In this document: positions 8,993 through 18,007 of the stretch, piece by piece
Layout of the letters: the number at the start of each line of letters is the position of its first letter
How positions within the stretch are numbered: position 1 is the stretch's first letter
Source of the DNA: Methanorbis rubei
GTDB lineage: Archaea > Halobacteriota > Methanomicrobia > Methanomicrobiales > Methanocorpusculaceae
DNA length: 64,000 nt
Assembly (NCBI RefSeq): GCF_032714495.1
Contig: NZ_JAWDKB010000005.1
Location: 62,001 to 126,000 of the forward strand
Reading direction: 5' to 3'
The notes under the pieces: generated by a model
The model's database searches: none
Told to the model about the DNA's origin: nothing
The model's input: the letters and a program-made list of their open reading frames with translations, nothing else
Program-made: the position numbers and the translations under genes

Positions 8993-9178
8993 ATGGCAGC
9001 AAAGAAGAAGGTAGCAAAGGAAACCCCAAAACGCAGCGAGCTCTATGCAGTTGACGGACAGGGAAAAGCAACCACCACTCACCGCCACTGCCCGCGCTGC
9101 GGCCCGGGTGTCTTTATGGGCGAGCACTCTGACCGCTTCGCCTGCGGAAAATGCGGATATACTGAGTTTAAGCAATAA
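8993..9178 (+). CDS. rps27ae: Ribosomal protein eS31 (S27ae)
   Basis: 61 residues from ATG 8993, four bases after the S24e stop, with a GGAGGAG ribosome-binding site inside the end of that gene. It has a Lys-rich N-terminus and one zinc ribbon (HCPRCG...CGKCGYTEF). This is the archaeal form without fused ubiquitin. The pairing with eS24 is conserved in archaea. Confidence 0.95.
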   Translation: MAAKKKVAKETPKRSELYAVDGQGKATTTHRHCPRCGPGVFMGEHSDRFACGKCGYTEFKQ

Positions 9179-9189
9179 AATACATTATT

Positions 9190-10767
9190 ATGCCCGAAGC
9201 AAGGGTCCTTGGCATTGAAGGAACGGCATGGAACTTCAGTGCCGCTGTTTTTGATGAGGATTTGGTATGTCTCGAATCCTCGCCTTACGTACCTCCGCAC
9301 GGAGGAATTCATCCGCGGGAAGCTGCCCAGCATCATGCAGCGGTCGCTGCTGACGTGATCGGAAAAGTTCTTGAGAAAGCTGGACCAGAGATCGATGCAG
9401 TTGCATTTTCGATCGGCCCGGGCCTTGGCCCGTCGCTGCGAACAGCTGCGACTGCGGCACGGTCTCTTGCACTGAAATTCGGTGTTCCGTTAATCGGCGT
9501 GAACCATTGTGTCGCTCATGTGGAGATCGGGCGCTGGTACACAAAGTTTGCCGACCCGATTGTGCTCTATGCGTCCGGTGCGAACACGCAGGTTCTCGGA
9601 TTTTTGAACGGACGCTACAGAATCTTCGGCGAGACGCTGGACATCGGGCTAGGCAATGCGCTGGACAAGTTTGCCCGCAGCCATGACCTCCCGCATCCGG
9701 GAGGACCGATCATTGAGGAGATGGCAAAGAAAGGATCCTATCTTCCGCTTCCCTATACGGTGAAAGGAATGGACCTGGCTTTCTCCGGTCTGATGAGCGC
9801 GGCAAAGGAGGCTACCGCGCGCGGCGAGTCGATGGAGGATGTCTGCTGCGGATTTCAGGAGACTGCGTTTGCGATGTGCGTTGAGGTCACGGAACGTGCG
9901 CTCGCCCACACCGGTAAAGACGAGGTGATTCTGGTTGGTGGTGTCGGTGCAAACAGCCGTCTTCAGGAGATGCTTAAAATCATGTGCGAGGAACGCGGGG
10001 CACGGTTTATGGCGCCGCCGCGGGTCTACATGGGCGACAACGGTGCGATGATCGCCTACACCGGCAAAATCATGCTGGAGGCAGGTTCCACGATCGCGGT
10101 TGCAGACTCGATGGTCAATCCCGGATTCAGATCCGATCAGGTTGAGGTGACCTGGCGGAGCGATGCAGGGAAGCTGTTTGCCCCCGGCCAGTCAGAGACT
10201 GCGGAGCGCGGAGCGGAGGCCGCCGTGGACCTGACCGGCGTTGACGCAGTAAAGACGCGGCTGCCAAAAGGATACCGCGTGCCAAAGCTGGACGCAGCCC
10301 TCATCACGGAGCGGACACGGGCCGAAGCGCGCTGCATTGCTGCCGCGCGCAGAGGGGGTGTGCCGGTGCCGGTCATTCGTGATGTTACGGAACGCACAAT
10401 TGTGATGGAAAAGCTGCACGGCGATGTGCTGAAGTACGTGATCAGCGATGCATACGCATACGCGGCAGGCGTTACGGTCGGTAAACTGCACAAGACCGGA
10501 ATCGTGCACGGAGATCTGACGACCTCGAACATGATCTGGCAGAACGGACGCGTGTATCTCATCGACTTTGGTCTCGCACAGATGGCCGATGAGATTGAGC
10601 CGCGCGGCGTTGATCTGCATGTGCTGTTCCAGACACTGGAGAGTACGACTGCTTCGCCGGCATCGCTGAAGCAGGCGTTCTGTGATGGATATCGCTCTGC
10701 GTTTGCCGGTGCAGACGCTGTGATCGAACGCGAGGTTGAGATTGAACTGCGGGGGCGGTACCTGTGA
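9190..10767 (+). CDS. Kae1-Bud32 fusion: tRNA threonylcarbamoyladenosine synthase with its kinase
   Basis: 525 residues joining two KEOPS subunits. Residues 1-325 are Kae1/TsaD: metal-binding HxxxH in NHCVAHVEI, ASGANTQVLG, GGVGANSRLQ and the second metal Asp in MGDNGAMI. Residues from about 345 on are the atypical kinase Bud32 (GDLTTSNMI catalytic loop, IDFGLAQ metal site). Together they add threonylcarbamoyl to A37 of ANN-decoding tRNAs. The same fusion is known in several euryarchaea. The stop overlaps the next start codon (GTGA). Confidence 0.96.
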   Translation: MPEARVLGIEGTAWNFSAAVFDEDLVCLESSPYVPPHGGIHPREAAQHHAAVAADVIGKVLEKAGPEIDAVAFSIGPGLGPSLRTAATAARSLALKFGVPLIGVNHCVAHVEIGRWYTKFADPIVLYASGANTQVLGFLNGRYRIFGETLDIGLGNALDKFARSHDLPHPGGPIIEEMAKKGSYLPLPYTVKGMDLAFSGLMSAAKEATARGESMEDVCCGFQETAFAMCVEVTERALAHTGKDEVILVGGVGANSRLQEMLKIMCEERGARFMAPPRVYMGDNGAMIAYTGKIMLEAGSTIAVADSMVNPGFRSDQVEVTWRSDAGKLFAPGQSETAERGAEAAVDLTGVDAVKTRLPKGYRVPKLDAALITERTRAEARCIAAARRGGVPVPVIRDVTERTIVMEKLHGDVLKYVISDAYAYAAGVTVGKLHKTGIVHGDLTTSNMIWQNGRVYLIDFGLAQMADEIEPRGVDLHVLFQTLESTTASPASLKQAFCDGYRSAFAGADAVIEREVEIELRGRYL

Positions 10768-11306
10768 TTACGGTTGTTACCGGCAACAAAAACAAGGCAG
10801 CCGAGGTCGCGGCATTCTTCGCAGGCATTACCGAAGTGACGCATGTCGACTTCACCTGCATTGAGCCGCAGGCCGAAACAGTGGAGGAGATTGCACGCGC
10901 GAAGGCAGAGCAGGCATACGCCGCGCTTGGAACACCGTTGATCGTGGATGATACCGGACTCTTCATCGATGCGCTGTCCGGGTTTCCCGGACCCTATGCT
11001 GCATATGTGCAGGACACAATAGGCAACACGGGTGTTCTCCAGCTGATGAGCGGTATCGCCGACAGGCGTGCATATTTTGAAACGGCTGTTGCCTACGCTG
11101 ATACGGACGGCATCAGTGTATTCTCCGGGGTCGTGGAGGGGGAGATAACAGCAGCCGAACGCGGGACAGACGGATTTGGTTACGACCCGATATTCGCTGT
11201 AGGCGTTCGAACTCTCGCCGAAATGTCCATGGAGGAAAAGAACAAACTCTCCCACCGCGCCCGTGCCCTTGCAGCTTTTCGCGACTGGTACATAACCTCG
11301 CGGTGA
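10764..11306 (+). CDS. XTP/dITP pyrophosphatase (RdgB/HAM1 family)
   Basis: 180 residues. It hydrolyses XTP, ITP and dITP to monophosphates and removes them from the nucleotide pool. Family motifs present are VVTGNKNKAAEV (phosphate binding), VDDTGLFIDAL, GFPGPYAAY, GFGYDPIF and LSHRARAL. It starts with GTG overlapping the stop of the Kae1-Bud32 gene by three bases, so the two are almost certainly co-translated. Confidence 0.95.
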   Translation: MITVVTGNKNKAAEVAAFFAGITEVTHVDFTCIEPQAETVEEIARAKAEQAYAALGTPLIVDDTGLFIDALSGFPGPYAAYVQDTIGNTGVLQLMSGIADRRAYFETAVAYADTDGISVFSGVVEGEITAAERGTDGFGYDPIFAVGVRTLAEMSMEEKNKLSHRARALAAFRDWYITSR

Positions 11307-11370
11307 GCGGAATGGTTAATAGGACCCAGCACCCACATTATAGAACTCAATATAACGGGGTTATTCATAG

Positions 11371-11514
11371 ATGAGATTCCCAGAAGCAGAGGCAAGACTT
11401 CTTAATGTACAAGTTTGCATGAAATGCAACGCACGTAACGCTTCCCGCGCAACCAGCTGCCGCAAGTGCGGCTCAAAGGCACTTCGCCCGAAGAACAAGG
11501 AACGCAAAGCATAA
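11371..11514 (+). CDS. rpl40e: Ribosomal protein eL40
   Basis: Only 47 residues ([15 protein letters not shown]...NKERKA). One zinc ribbon, Cys16-x2-Cys19 and Cys30-x2-Cys33, followed by a basic tail ([12 protein letters not shown]). This matches archaeal eL40, free of ubiquitin. ATTATAG at about 11,337 could be its TATA box, so it may be transcribed apart from the XTPase gene 64 bases upstream. Confidence 0.93.
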   Translation: MRFPEAEARLLNVQVCMKCNARNASRATSCRKCGSKALRPKNKERKA

Positions 11515-11526
11515 TATGCAATATTT

Positions 11527-11566
11527 CGGTGCGGATTTTTTCCGTCACCGGTTCACTTTTTCTTCC
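11527..11566 (+). terminator. Terminator after the eL40 gene
   Basis: Stem CGGTG-CGGA ... TCCG-CACCG (11527-11550) with a T-rich loop and a second T-run (CTTTTTCTT) just after. It closes the plus-strand cluster that begins at aIF2 gamma. Confidence 0.5.
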
Positions 11567-11590
11567 AGACTGTTTTGAAAATGTTTTTTT

Positions 11591-11830
11591 AATAGGACTT
11601 ACGCGACGTGATTCTGATGCATGTAGTTATTTCGAGTGAATTCTATTAAAATAGGACTTACGCGGTATGAAATAACATAAGGAAAAGGAATTTTCTGTCC
11701 TTGGTTTTATTTGGGGCAACCACGGAACACACGGAATTCAGTGTGTTCAGTGTGTTCCGTGGTTACTCCAAGCAAGACCACCTACAGAAAAATCCCAAAC
11801 AATGAAAATCATCACCGTGTAAGTCCTATT
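11591..11830. mobile_element. MITE-like inverted-repeat element, copy 1
   Basis: Non-coding. The left end AATAGGACTTACGCGG is at 11650-11665; the right end at 11814-11830 is its reverse complement with one change. The similarity continues inward (GGAATTTTCTGT, then GGGGCAACCACGGAAC), giving arms of about 80 bases. A second, partial left end (AATAGGACTTACGCG) at 11591-11605 suggests that two copies met here. No transposase is present. Related copies lie at 13790-14098 and 29489-29661. It fills the convergent gap between the eL40 and Bles03-like genes. Confidence 0.7.
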
Positions 11831-11840
11831 AAAAAAAATT

Positions 11841-12515
11841 TTAGACCGAGTAGTAGGTCACGCGCTTTCCCTTTTCCCGGTACTCGCCTGCATACGTGTC
11901 GAGGTTGCGCTTGTAGCCGATCCGGTCAACAAAACCGAGCTGTTTCAACTCCTCGCGCACCCGCATCACGTCCGCCTCGTCAGCCCAATTCTCAGTGAAC
12001 ACATAGATCACTTTGCGTTCGTCGCGCGAGTCCTCATTCTCTTTTGCAGTGCTGACCTTTGCACCGATACCAAGAGTCCCGAGAACCATTGCGTTGCGGA
12101 CCTTCTGCCATGCGGCGTCAACGTCTTCGGGCAGTAAAAAGATCAGCCACTTCCCTGCCTCCTCAGCACCCGAAACACCGGTGGCAACGCCGGGGCGGTC
12201 CTGCTGTATCCAATAGGACCGAGTGGTTTTTGTTGGAACGATGCCTTCGCCTGCGGCATAGAGTCCAGCAATATCTGCGGCTGTTCCAAGAGAGGAGAGC
12301 GCCGGAACAAGCGGAGGATACGCGTCCTCAAAGACAGGCAGACAGGATGCACAGCGGTCGGTCAGATCCGCGCCGGCCTCTACCTCACGGTAAAGGCAGG
12401 TCTGTTCCTTTTCCAGCTGCTGCTCCATGAAGATGGTAAACATCCCGAACGCCAGATCAGTCAGTTCCTCTGTCATGATCTCTTCTTCGGTCTCGGTGAC
12501 TTCGTCCTCGAACAT
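11841..12515 (-). CDS. Bles03-like (DUF1917) protein, function unknown
   Basis: 224 residues, soluble and acidic. The first 90 residues are helical and include a Cys-x2-Cys pair (RCASCLPVF). The C-terminal 120 residues have GKWLIFLLPEDVDAAW, AKVSTAKEN, VIYVFTENWADEADVMRVREEL and GFVDRIGYKRNLDTYAGEY. These resemble the Bles03/DUF1917 fold, which has been annotated as a phosphothreonine-lyase-like domain. The assignment is from memory of the family pattern. It lies divergent to htpX. Confidence 0.5.
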   Translation of the reverse strand: MFEDEVTETEEEIMTEELTDLAFGMFTIFMEQQLEKEQTCLYREVEAGADLTDRCASCLPVFEDAYPPLVPALSSLGTAADIAGLYAAGEGIVPTKTTRSYWIQQDRPGVATGVSGAEEAGKWLIFLLPEDVDAAWQKVRNAMVLGTLGIGAKVSTAKENEDSRDERKVIYVFTENWADEADVMRVREELKQLGFVDRIGYKRNLDTYAGEYREKGKRVTYYSV

Positions 12516-12574
12516 GATTTGTGAATTATTGTATCATTTCTATACACTTTAGATTTCGTATTGCGAAGACACGA

Positions 12575-12585
12575 AGCATATTATC
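12575..12585 (+). promoter_or_regulatory. Putative TATA box of htpX
   Basis: GCATATTATCC lies about 30 bases before ATG 12611. It argues against the in-frame ATG at 12521, which lies upstream of it. Confidence 0.45.
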
Positions 12586-12610
12586 CAGAGCGTTCTATTA
12601 CTTAGATACA

Positions 12611-13531
12611 ATGATATGGAAGCGTGACTATGGTCTCATCGCCCGTCAGATCGTGGCATGGGTCATTATAGGCCTTATCTACGTGGTACTGTTCTCCGTG
12701 ATCGGCTGGTGGCTTGCCGGAACCGGCATGTTCGGCTCGTACTACCTGTATATGATCATCGGTATGGCGGCAGTAATGGCGCTTGTTCAGTACTTCCTTT
12801 CCGACAAACTGGTGCTGATGTCAACGAAGGCCAAGGTTGTCACCGAGGATGAGGAGCCGAAGCTGTATGCAATGGTGAAGAAACTCGCCGATGAAGCAGG
12901 TCTGCCGATGCCGCGCGTGGCAATTATGCCTTCGCCGGTACCGAACGCATTTGCAACCGGCAGAAGCCCGAAACATGCGGTTGTTGCCGTGACCCAGGCG
13001 ATCAGAGGTATCCTGACTGATGATGAGCTTGAGGCGGTGCTTGCTCATGAACTGGCACACGTGAAAAACCGTGACATGCTGACGATGACGATCGGAAGTT
13101 TCCTGGTTTCAGTCGCAGCAATGATCATCAACAATGCCTTCATCATGGCACTTCTGAGCAGCAACCGCAACAGCGAGAACGGCGGCGGCATTATTGTCTT
13201 TATTGTGGCGATGGTAGTGGTTGTTATTGTGTATGTTGTGGGAACGATGATTACGATGGCAATCTCCCGGTACCGCGAGTTCTCCGCAGACCGCGGCAGT
13301 GCCTACATCACCCGCGACCCGGACGCACTGATTCGTGCGCTGAAAAAGATCTCGGGCAAGATGGAGACGATCCCGCCGGACAAGAAGCGCGAGATCTCAG
13401 CAGAGAACTCATTCTATATTATTCCGGCAATCTCCGGCGAGTCGGTGATGGAGCTGTTCTCCACTCACCCGCCTCTTGAGAAGCGGATTGCAAACCTTGA
13501 GAAGGTTAAGATGGAGATGCAGGGATACTAA
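12611..13531 (+). CDS. htpX: HtpX-like membrane zinc metalloprotease
   Basis: 306 residues from ATG 12611 (MIWKRDYGLIARQ). Two N-terminal membrane helices precede a cytoplasmic M48 peptidase domain with HELAH (zinc ligands and catalytic Glu) and the third ligand in REFSADRGSAYI. Two more hydrophobic segments lie between these motifs. The end carries STHPPLEKRI, typical of M48B. HtpX degrades misfolded membrane proteins. The stop is followed by the palindrome TTTTTCTC-TTA-GAGAGAAAAA at 13539-13559, a possible terminator. Confidence 0.94.
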   Translation: MIWKRDYGLIARQIVAWVIIGLIYVVLFSVIGWWLAGTGMFGSYYLYMIIGMAAVMALVQYFLSDKLVLMSTKAKVVTEDEEPKLYAMVKKLADEAGLPMPRVAIMPSPVPNAFATGRSPKHAVVAVTQAIRGILTDDELEAVLAHELAHVKNRDMLTMTIGSFLVSVAAMIINNAFIMALLSSNRNSENGGGIIVFIVAMVVVVIVYVVGTMITMAISRYREFSADRGSAYITRDPDALIRALKKISGKMETIPPDKKREISAENSFYIIPAISGESVMELFSTHPPLEKRIANLEKVKMEMQGY

Positions 13532-13604
13532 TCCCTCATTTTTCTCTTAGAGAGAAAAATCCGGCAGATTTAATTACTTCAAATATACACCTATATAACG
13601 CAAG

Positions 13605-13675
13605 GCACTGATGGTCTAGAGGCATGACTTTGGCCTTCCAAGCCAATAGCCCGGGTTCGAATCCCGGTCGGTGCA
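13605..13675 (+). tRNA. tRNA-Gly (TCC)
   Basis: 71 bases. Acceptor GCACTGA pairs with TCGGTGC, and the discriminator is A. The anticodon loop CTTCCAA reads TCC. The T arm is CCGGGTTCGAATCCCGG. CCA is not encoded. A/T-rich AAATATAC at 13581-13588 is a plausible TATA box about 25 bases upstream. Confidence 0.95.
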
Positions 13676-13699
13676 CTCCCTTTTTGTGGGTTTTTTCTT

Positions 13700-13771
13700 G
13701 GACTCGTGGTCTAGTGGTATGACGTCTCCTTCACACGGAGAAGGTCAGGAGTTCGAATCTCCTCGGGTCCA
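13700..13771 (+). tRNA. tRNA-Val (CAC)
   Basis: 72 bases. Acceptor GGACTCG pairs with CGGGTCC, and the discriminator is A. The anticodon loop TTCACAC reads CAC. The T arm is AGGAGTTCGAATCTCCT. It lies 24 bases after tRNA-Gly and was probably transcribed with it. CCA is not encoded. Confidence 0.95.
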
Positions 13772-13789
13772 TTCGATATTATATTTCTT

Positions 13790-14098
13790 CAATAGGAATT
13801 ACGCGGTGATGAGTTTCATCGTTTGAGATTTTTCTGTCCTTGATCTCACTTAGAGTACCACGGAATGGACTGAGCACACAGAGCTTCACGGAAAAAAATG
13901 AAATGCACGGAGAACGCCTGCGGCACCATATCGCATGCCTTTGGCCTGCTCACCGCTTCGCGGGAATGCACGGAATATATTTTTTCATATTTTGAGAGAA
14001 TAAGAGGAAATAAATTACCTCGGAAATCTTTTCGTGCATTCCGTGGTTATTTCAAGCAAAACCACATGTCGCAAAACCCCACCGCGTAACTCCTATTC
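13790..14098. mobile_element. MITE-like inverted-repeat element, copy 2
   Basis: The left end is AATAGGAATTACGCGG (13791-13806), and the right end ACCGCGTAACTCCTATT (14081-14097) is its inverse. The interior holds CACGGA words, the mini-hairpin module at 13933-13966 and an inner inverted repeat ending in GTGCATTCCGTGGTTA. It has no coding capacity and lies between tRNA-Val and the end of the purL gene. Confidence 0.7.
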
Positions 14099-14151
14099 AA
14101 AAAAAAATTCTGAATTTTATTTTTCTTCGAGCCGCTGTGTTGAAAAACGCT

Positions 14152-17100
14152 TCACTGGTAGTATGCCACCAGCGACTCAAACAGCTGCATCATGAACTTA
14201 TCAGGAACATTGCGGTACAGTCCCTCGCCCACGCGTTCAGAGTGTCCCATTTTACCGAGCACACGACCGTCCGGCGAGGTGATCGCTTCAATTGCCATGA
14301 AGGAGTTGTTCGGGTTGAAGTGAATGTCAGATGTCGGTTGGTTGTCGAGGTCGACATACTGCGCAGCAACCTGACCGTTTGCGATGAGGTCTGCGACAGT
14401 GTCGGCGCCCGCGAGGAAGCGTCCCTCGCCGTGGGAGATCGGAACAGCGAAGACATCATCCACATTCACGCGCGACAGCCACGGCGACTTCACCGAGGCG
14501 ACACGCGTCCGTACAATCCTTGACTGGTGGCGGCCGATGGTGTTGAAGGTGAGCGTCGGCGAGTTCTCGTCCACGTCAACGATCTCGCCGTAGGGAACAA
14601 GGCCCAGTTTGATCAGTGCCTGGAACCCGTTGCAGATGCCGCACATGAGGCCGTCGCGATTCTTGAGAAGGTCATGCACGGCATCCTTGATTTTTGCGTT
14701 GCGGAAGAATGCAGTGATGAACTTGCCAGAGCCATCCGGTTCGTCGCCGCCGGAGAAGCCGCCGGGGATAAAGATGGCATGCGAGCGGCGGATGGCGTCA
14801 GCTATGGCGTCAACAGAATTTGCAATGTCTTCTGCGGTCATGTTGTTGATGACGATAACCTCGGGAACAGCGCCGGCACGTGCGACAGCCTTCGCGCTGT
14901 CGTACTCACAGTTCGTTCCCGGAAACACCGGAATAAGAACGCGGGGCTGTGACACACGGACACGCGGCTTTGCGGTGTTTCGGTCGCTGAACGTAATCTT
15001 TGGAATCGCTGCAGACTCTTGAGAGATGTTGCAGGGGAACACCGACTCAAGCTTTGCCTCATACACCTGCCGGAGGTTTGCGAGCGAAATTGTTTCGCTG
15101 CCAAGCCGTAGTTCGGGAACGGATGTTGTTGTGCCGAGAAGCGTGCCAACCGCTTCAGCATCAGCGTCAAGCTCAAGAATGAACGATCCGTAGCGGTAGG
15201 AGAACAGATCATCGAGGGGGACGTCGTTTGTGTACGTAAGACCGATGTTGTTGCCAAGAGCCATCTTGAAAACTCCCTCGGCAATACCGCCGGCAACCGG
15301 CGTCCAGCAGGAGAGGACCTGACCTTTTCGCATCAGCTCTGTCACACGAGAGAATGTTTCCAGAAGCGAGGGGGTTGGCGGCAGGCCGCCCTCTAAGTCA
15401 TAGGCAGGAGAGAGAAGGACCACACGGTGGTCCGGGCCTTTGAACTCGTTTGAGATGATGTTCTGGATCTTTTCTGTGGTAACCGCAAACGATATCAGGG
15501 TGGGCGGGACATTGAGCTGCTCAAACGAGCCGCTCATCGAGTCCTTGCCGCCAATCGCACCGATGCCAAGACCCATCTGAGCTGAGAGTGCGCCAAGCAG
15601 GGCAGAGACCGGTTTGCCCCAGCGTTTCGGATCAAGCCCTAATCGTTCAAAATACTCCTGAAACGACAGGTAGACATCAGAAAATGCGGCACCGGTTGCG
15701 ACAAGCTTTGCAACACTTTCGACGACCGCGAGGTACGCGCTGTGATACGGACTCTTCTCTGCGATTGCAGGATTATAGCCCCATGCCATTAAGGAACAGT
15801 CATCGGTGTCTCCGTGTTCAACGGAAATCTTTGTGACCATCGCCTGCACCGGCGTCTGTTGATATTTTCCGCCGAACGGCATCAGAACAGCGCCGGCACC
15901 AATGGTTGAGTCAAATCTCTCCGAGAGGCCGCGCTTTGAACAGATGTTCAGGTCGCCCGCAAGAGCTGAGTAGTTTTCCGTGAAGGTTCCGGAGAACGGT
16001 TTTGAGAATGGTTCCGGTGCGGCAAGTTCAGCAGAGATGTGTTTTTCTACGCCGTTTGAGTTCAGGAACTCGCGGGAGATGTCAACGATCACGTCATCGT
16101 TCCATGTCATTACGACCCTGGGCTCGGCAGTCACCTCGGCAACGACTGTGGCCTCGAGATTTTCCGCATGGGAAAGAGCGATGAATTTTTCTGCGTCAGC
16201 TGCGGCAACGACGACCGCCATTCGTTCCTGCGACTCGCTGATAGCAAGCTCGGTGCCATCGAGACCGTCGTATTTTTTCGGGACCGCATTGAGATTGATT
16301 GAGACGCCGTCGGCGAGTTCACCGATCGCAACCGAGACGCCGCCTGCACCAAAGTCATTGCAGCGTTTGATGAGGATAGATGCAGCCGGGTTTCTGAACA
16401 GACGCTGAATTTTTCGCTCCTCGGGAGCGTTTCCTTTCTGCACTTCAGCACCGCAGGACTCAAGCGAGTCAGCTGTGTGGGATTTGGAGGAGCCGGTCGC
16501 ACCGCCGCAGCCGTCCCTGCCGGTCCTTCCACCGAGAAGAATTATTTTGTCGCTCGGAATAGGGGACTCGCGGCGGACGTTTGATGCCGGTGCCGCACCG
16601 ATGACGGCTCCGACCTCCATGCGTTTTGCGACATATCCCGGATGATAGAGTTCGTCCACCATGCCGGTTGCAAGACCGATCTGGTTGCCGTAGGAGCTGT
16701 AGCCGGCTGCCGCAGTGGTGACAATTTTTCTCTGAGGAAGTTTACCGGGGAGGGTCTGGTCGACTGGTGCAAGCGGATTTCCTGCACCGGTGAGCCGCAT
16801 GGCAGCGTATACATATGCTCTGCCGGAGAGCGGGTCGCGGATTGCGCCGCCGATGCAGGTTGCAGCACCGCCGAATGGTTCGATCTCGGTCGGGTGGTTG
16901 TGGGTCTCGTTTTTGAATAAGAGCAGCCAGTTTTCGTCTTTGCCGTCAACAGCGACGGTTATCCTGACGGTGCAGGCATTGACCTCTTCGGACTCGTCAA
17001 GTTTTTCGAGCTTTCCTTGTGAGCGCAGATATTTGACGGCGATGGTGCCGATGTCCATGAGGTTGACCGGCTTAGTGCGGTTGATCTTTTTGCGCACGGC

Positions 17101-17850
17101 AAGGTAGTCGTCGAATGCTTTTTGAAGAAGCGGGCTTTTCGTTTTTACGGAGTCGAGGGTTGTCAGGAAGGTGGTGTGGCGGCAGTGGTCAGACCAGTAG
17201 GTGTCGATCATCTTAATTTCGGTGATGGTCGGGTCGCGGCCTGTGGTCTTGAAGTACTGCTGGCAAAATGCGATGTCGCCTGCATCCATCGCAAGCCCGA
17301 AGGACTTCGCGAAGTCTGCAAGGCCTGCGGTGTCGAGGCTGCAGAAGCCGGTCATGACGGATACTTTTTTTGGGGCTGCGCAGACAAGCGCAAGGGTTGC
17401 AGGGAGTTCGAGTGATGCTTCGCGGCTTTCAACCTGGTTGATAACGTATTTTTTGATCGCGGTGAGGTCGTCGTTGGTGATTTTTCCGCCGATGACGTAG
17501 ACGCGTGCGGTTTTGATGATGGCACGTTCCTTCTGGGAGATGAGCTGAATGCACTGGGCGGCGCTGTCGGCACGCTGGTCAAACTGACCGGGGAGGAACT
17601 CGACGGCGAACATACGTTCGCCGTCACGAAGGGTGACGGCGTCAGAGACGATGTCAAGCTGGGGTTCGGAGAAAACGGTGTGTTTGGCGTACTCGAAGAG
17701 ATCTTTTTCGATGTTGTCTGCGTCGTAGCGGTTTATGATTCGAAGCGTTGTGATGTTTTGTATGCCAAGCAGTGTGCGAAGCTCGCCAAGAACTGCATTT
17801 GCTTCGTTGGCAAGAGCCGGTTTTTTCTCAACGAATACTCTGAAAACCAT
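14152..17850 (-). CDS. purL: Phosphoribosylformylglycinamidine synthase, fused synthetase and glutaminase
   Basis: 1232 residues. It converts FGAR to FGAM in purine synthesis using ATP and glutamine. The N-terminal 950 residues are the two-fold PurM-like synthetase (THNHPTEIEPFGGAAT, GGRTGRDGCGGATGSS, GGKDSMSGSF). The C-terminal 260 residues are the PurQ-type amidotransferase (FPGTNCEYD, nucleophile Cys in CGICNGFQAL, catalytic His-Glu in SHGEGRF). Most archaea use separate PurS, PurL and PurQ; this one-chain form of about 1230 residues resembles clostridial and Bacteroidetes enzymes, so acquisition from bacteria is likely (inference). AATAATATGT about 37 bases upstream may be the TATA box. 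Confidence 0.95.
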   Translation of the reverse strand: MVFRVFVEKKPALANEANAVLGELRTLLGIQNITTLRIINRYDADNIEKDLFEYAKHTVFSEPQLDIVSDAVTLRDGERMFAVEFLPGQFDQRADSAAQCIQLISQKERAIIKTARVYVIGGKITNDDLTAIKKYVINQVESREASLELPATLALVCAAPKKVSVMTGFCSLDTAGLADFAKSFGLAMDAGDIAFCQQYFKTTGRDPTITEIKMIDTYWSDHCRHTTFLTTLDSVKTKSPLLQKAFDDYLAVRKKINRTKPVNLMDIGTIAVKYLRSQGKLEKLDESEEVNACTVRITVAVDGKDENWLLLFKNETHNHPTEIEPFGGAATCIGGAIRDPLSGRAYVYAAMRLTGAGNPLAPVDQTLPGKLPQRKIVTTAAAGYSSYGNQIGLATGMVDELYHPGYVAKRMEVGAVIGAAPASNVRRESPIPSDKIILLGGRTGRDGCGGATGSSKSHTADSLESCGAEVQKGNAPEERKIQRLFRNPAASILIKRCNDFGAGGVSVAIGELADGVSINLNAVPKKYDGLDGTELAISESQERMAVVVAAADAEKFIALSHAENLEATVVAEVTAEPRVVMTWNDDVIVDISREFLNSNGVEKHISAELAAPEPFSKPFSGTFTENYSALAGDLNICSKRGLSERFDSTIGAGAVLMPFGGKYQQTPVQAMVTKISVEHGDTDDCSLMAWGYNPAIAEKSPYHSAYLAVVESVAKLVATGAAFSDVYLSFQEYFERLGLDPKRWGKPVSALLGALSAQMGLGIGAIGGKDSMSGSFEQLNVPPTLISFAVTTEKIQNIISNEFKGPDHRVVLLSPAYDLEGGLPPTPSLLETFSRVTELMRKGQVLSCWTPVAGGIAEGVFKMALGNNIGLTYTNDVPLDDLFSYRYGSFILELDADAEAVGTLLGTTTSVPELRLGSETISLANLRQVYEAKLESVFPCNISQESAAIPKITFSDRNTAKPRVRVSQPRVLIPVFPGTNCEYDSAKAVARAGAVPEVIVINNMTAEDIANSVDAIADAIRRSHAIFIPGGFSGGDEPDGSGKFITAFFRNAKIKDAVHDLLKNRDGLMCGICNGFQALIKLGLVPYGEIVDVDENSPTLTFNTIGRHQSRIVRTRVASVKSPWLSRVNVDDVFAVPISHGEGRFLAGADTVADLIANGQVAAQYVDLDNQPTSDIHFNPNNSFMAIEAITSPDGRVLGKMGHSERVGEGLYRNVPDKFMMQLFESLVAYYQ

Positions 17851-18007
17851 TATGAAATCCCTTCACTCATCTCCGATATGGTACATATTATTGGGAGAGA
17901 GAGGAGTTATTTGTTTGCTGTTGGGTGGAGCGGGAAAAGAAAAAAATGAAATTTGGGCAGGATGATAATCAGAAATGTGAAGAAAAAATTATTCGAAAAC
18001 GAACCGC

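Noticed and set aside
11711-11998. 95-residue plus-strand frame across the first MITE-like element
   Set aside because: Starts inside the repeat and overlaps the Bles03-like gene in the opposite strand; no coding character.
13898-14089. 63-residue frame inside the second MITE-like element
   Set aside because: Consists of repeat words including the mini-hairpin module; similar sequences elsewhere are interrupted by stops.
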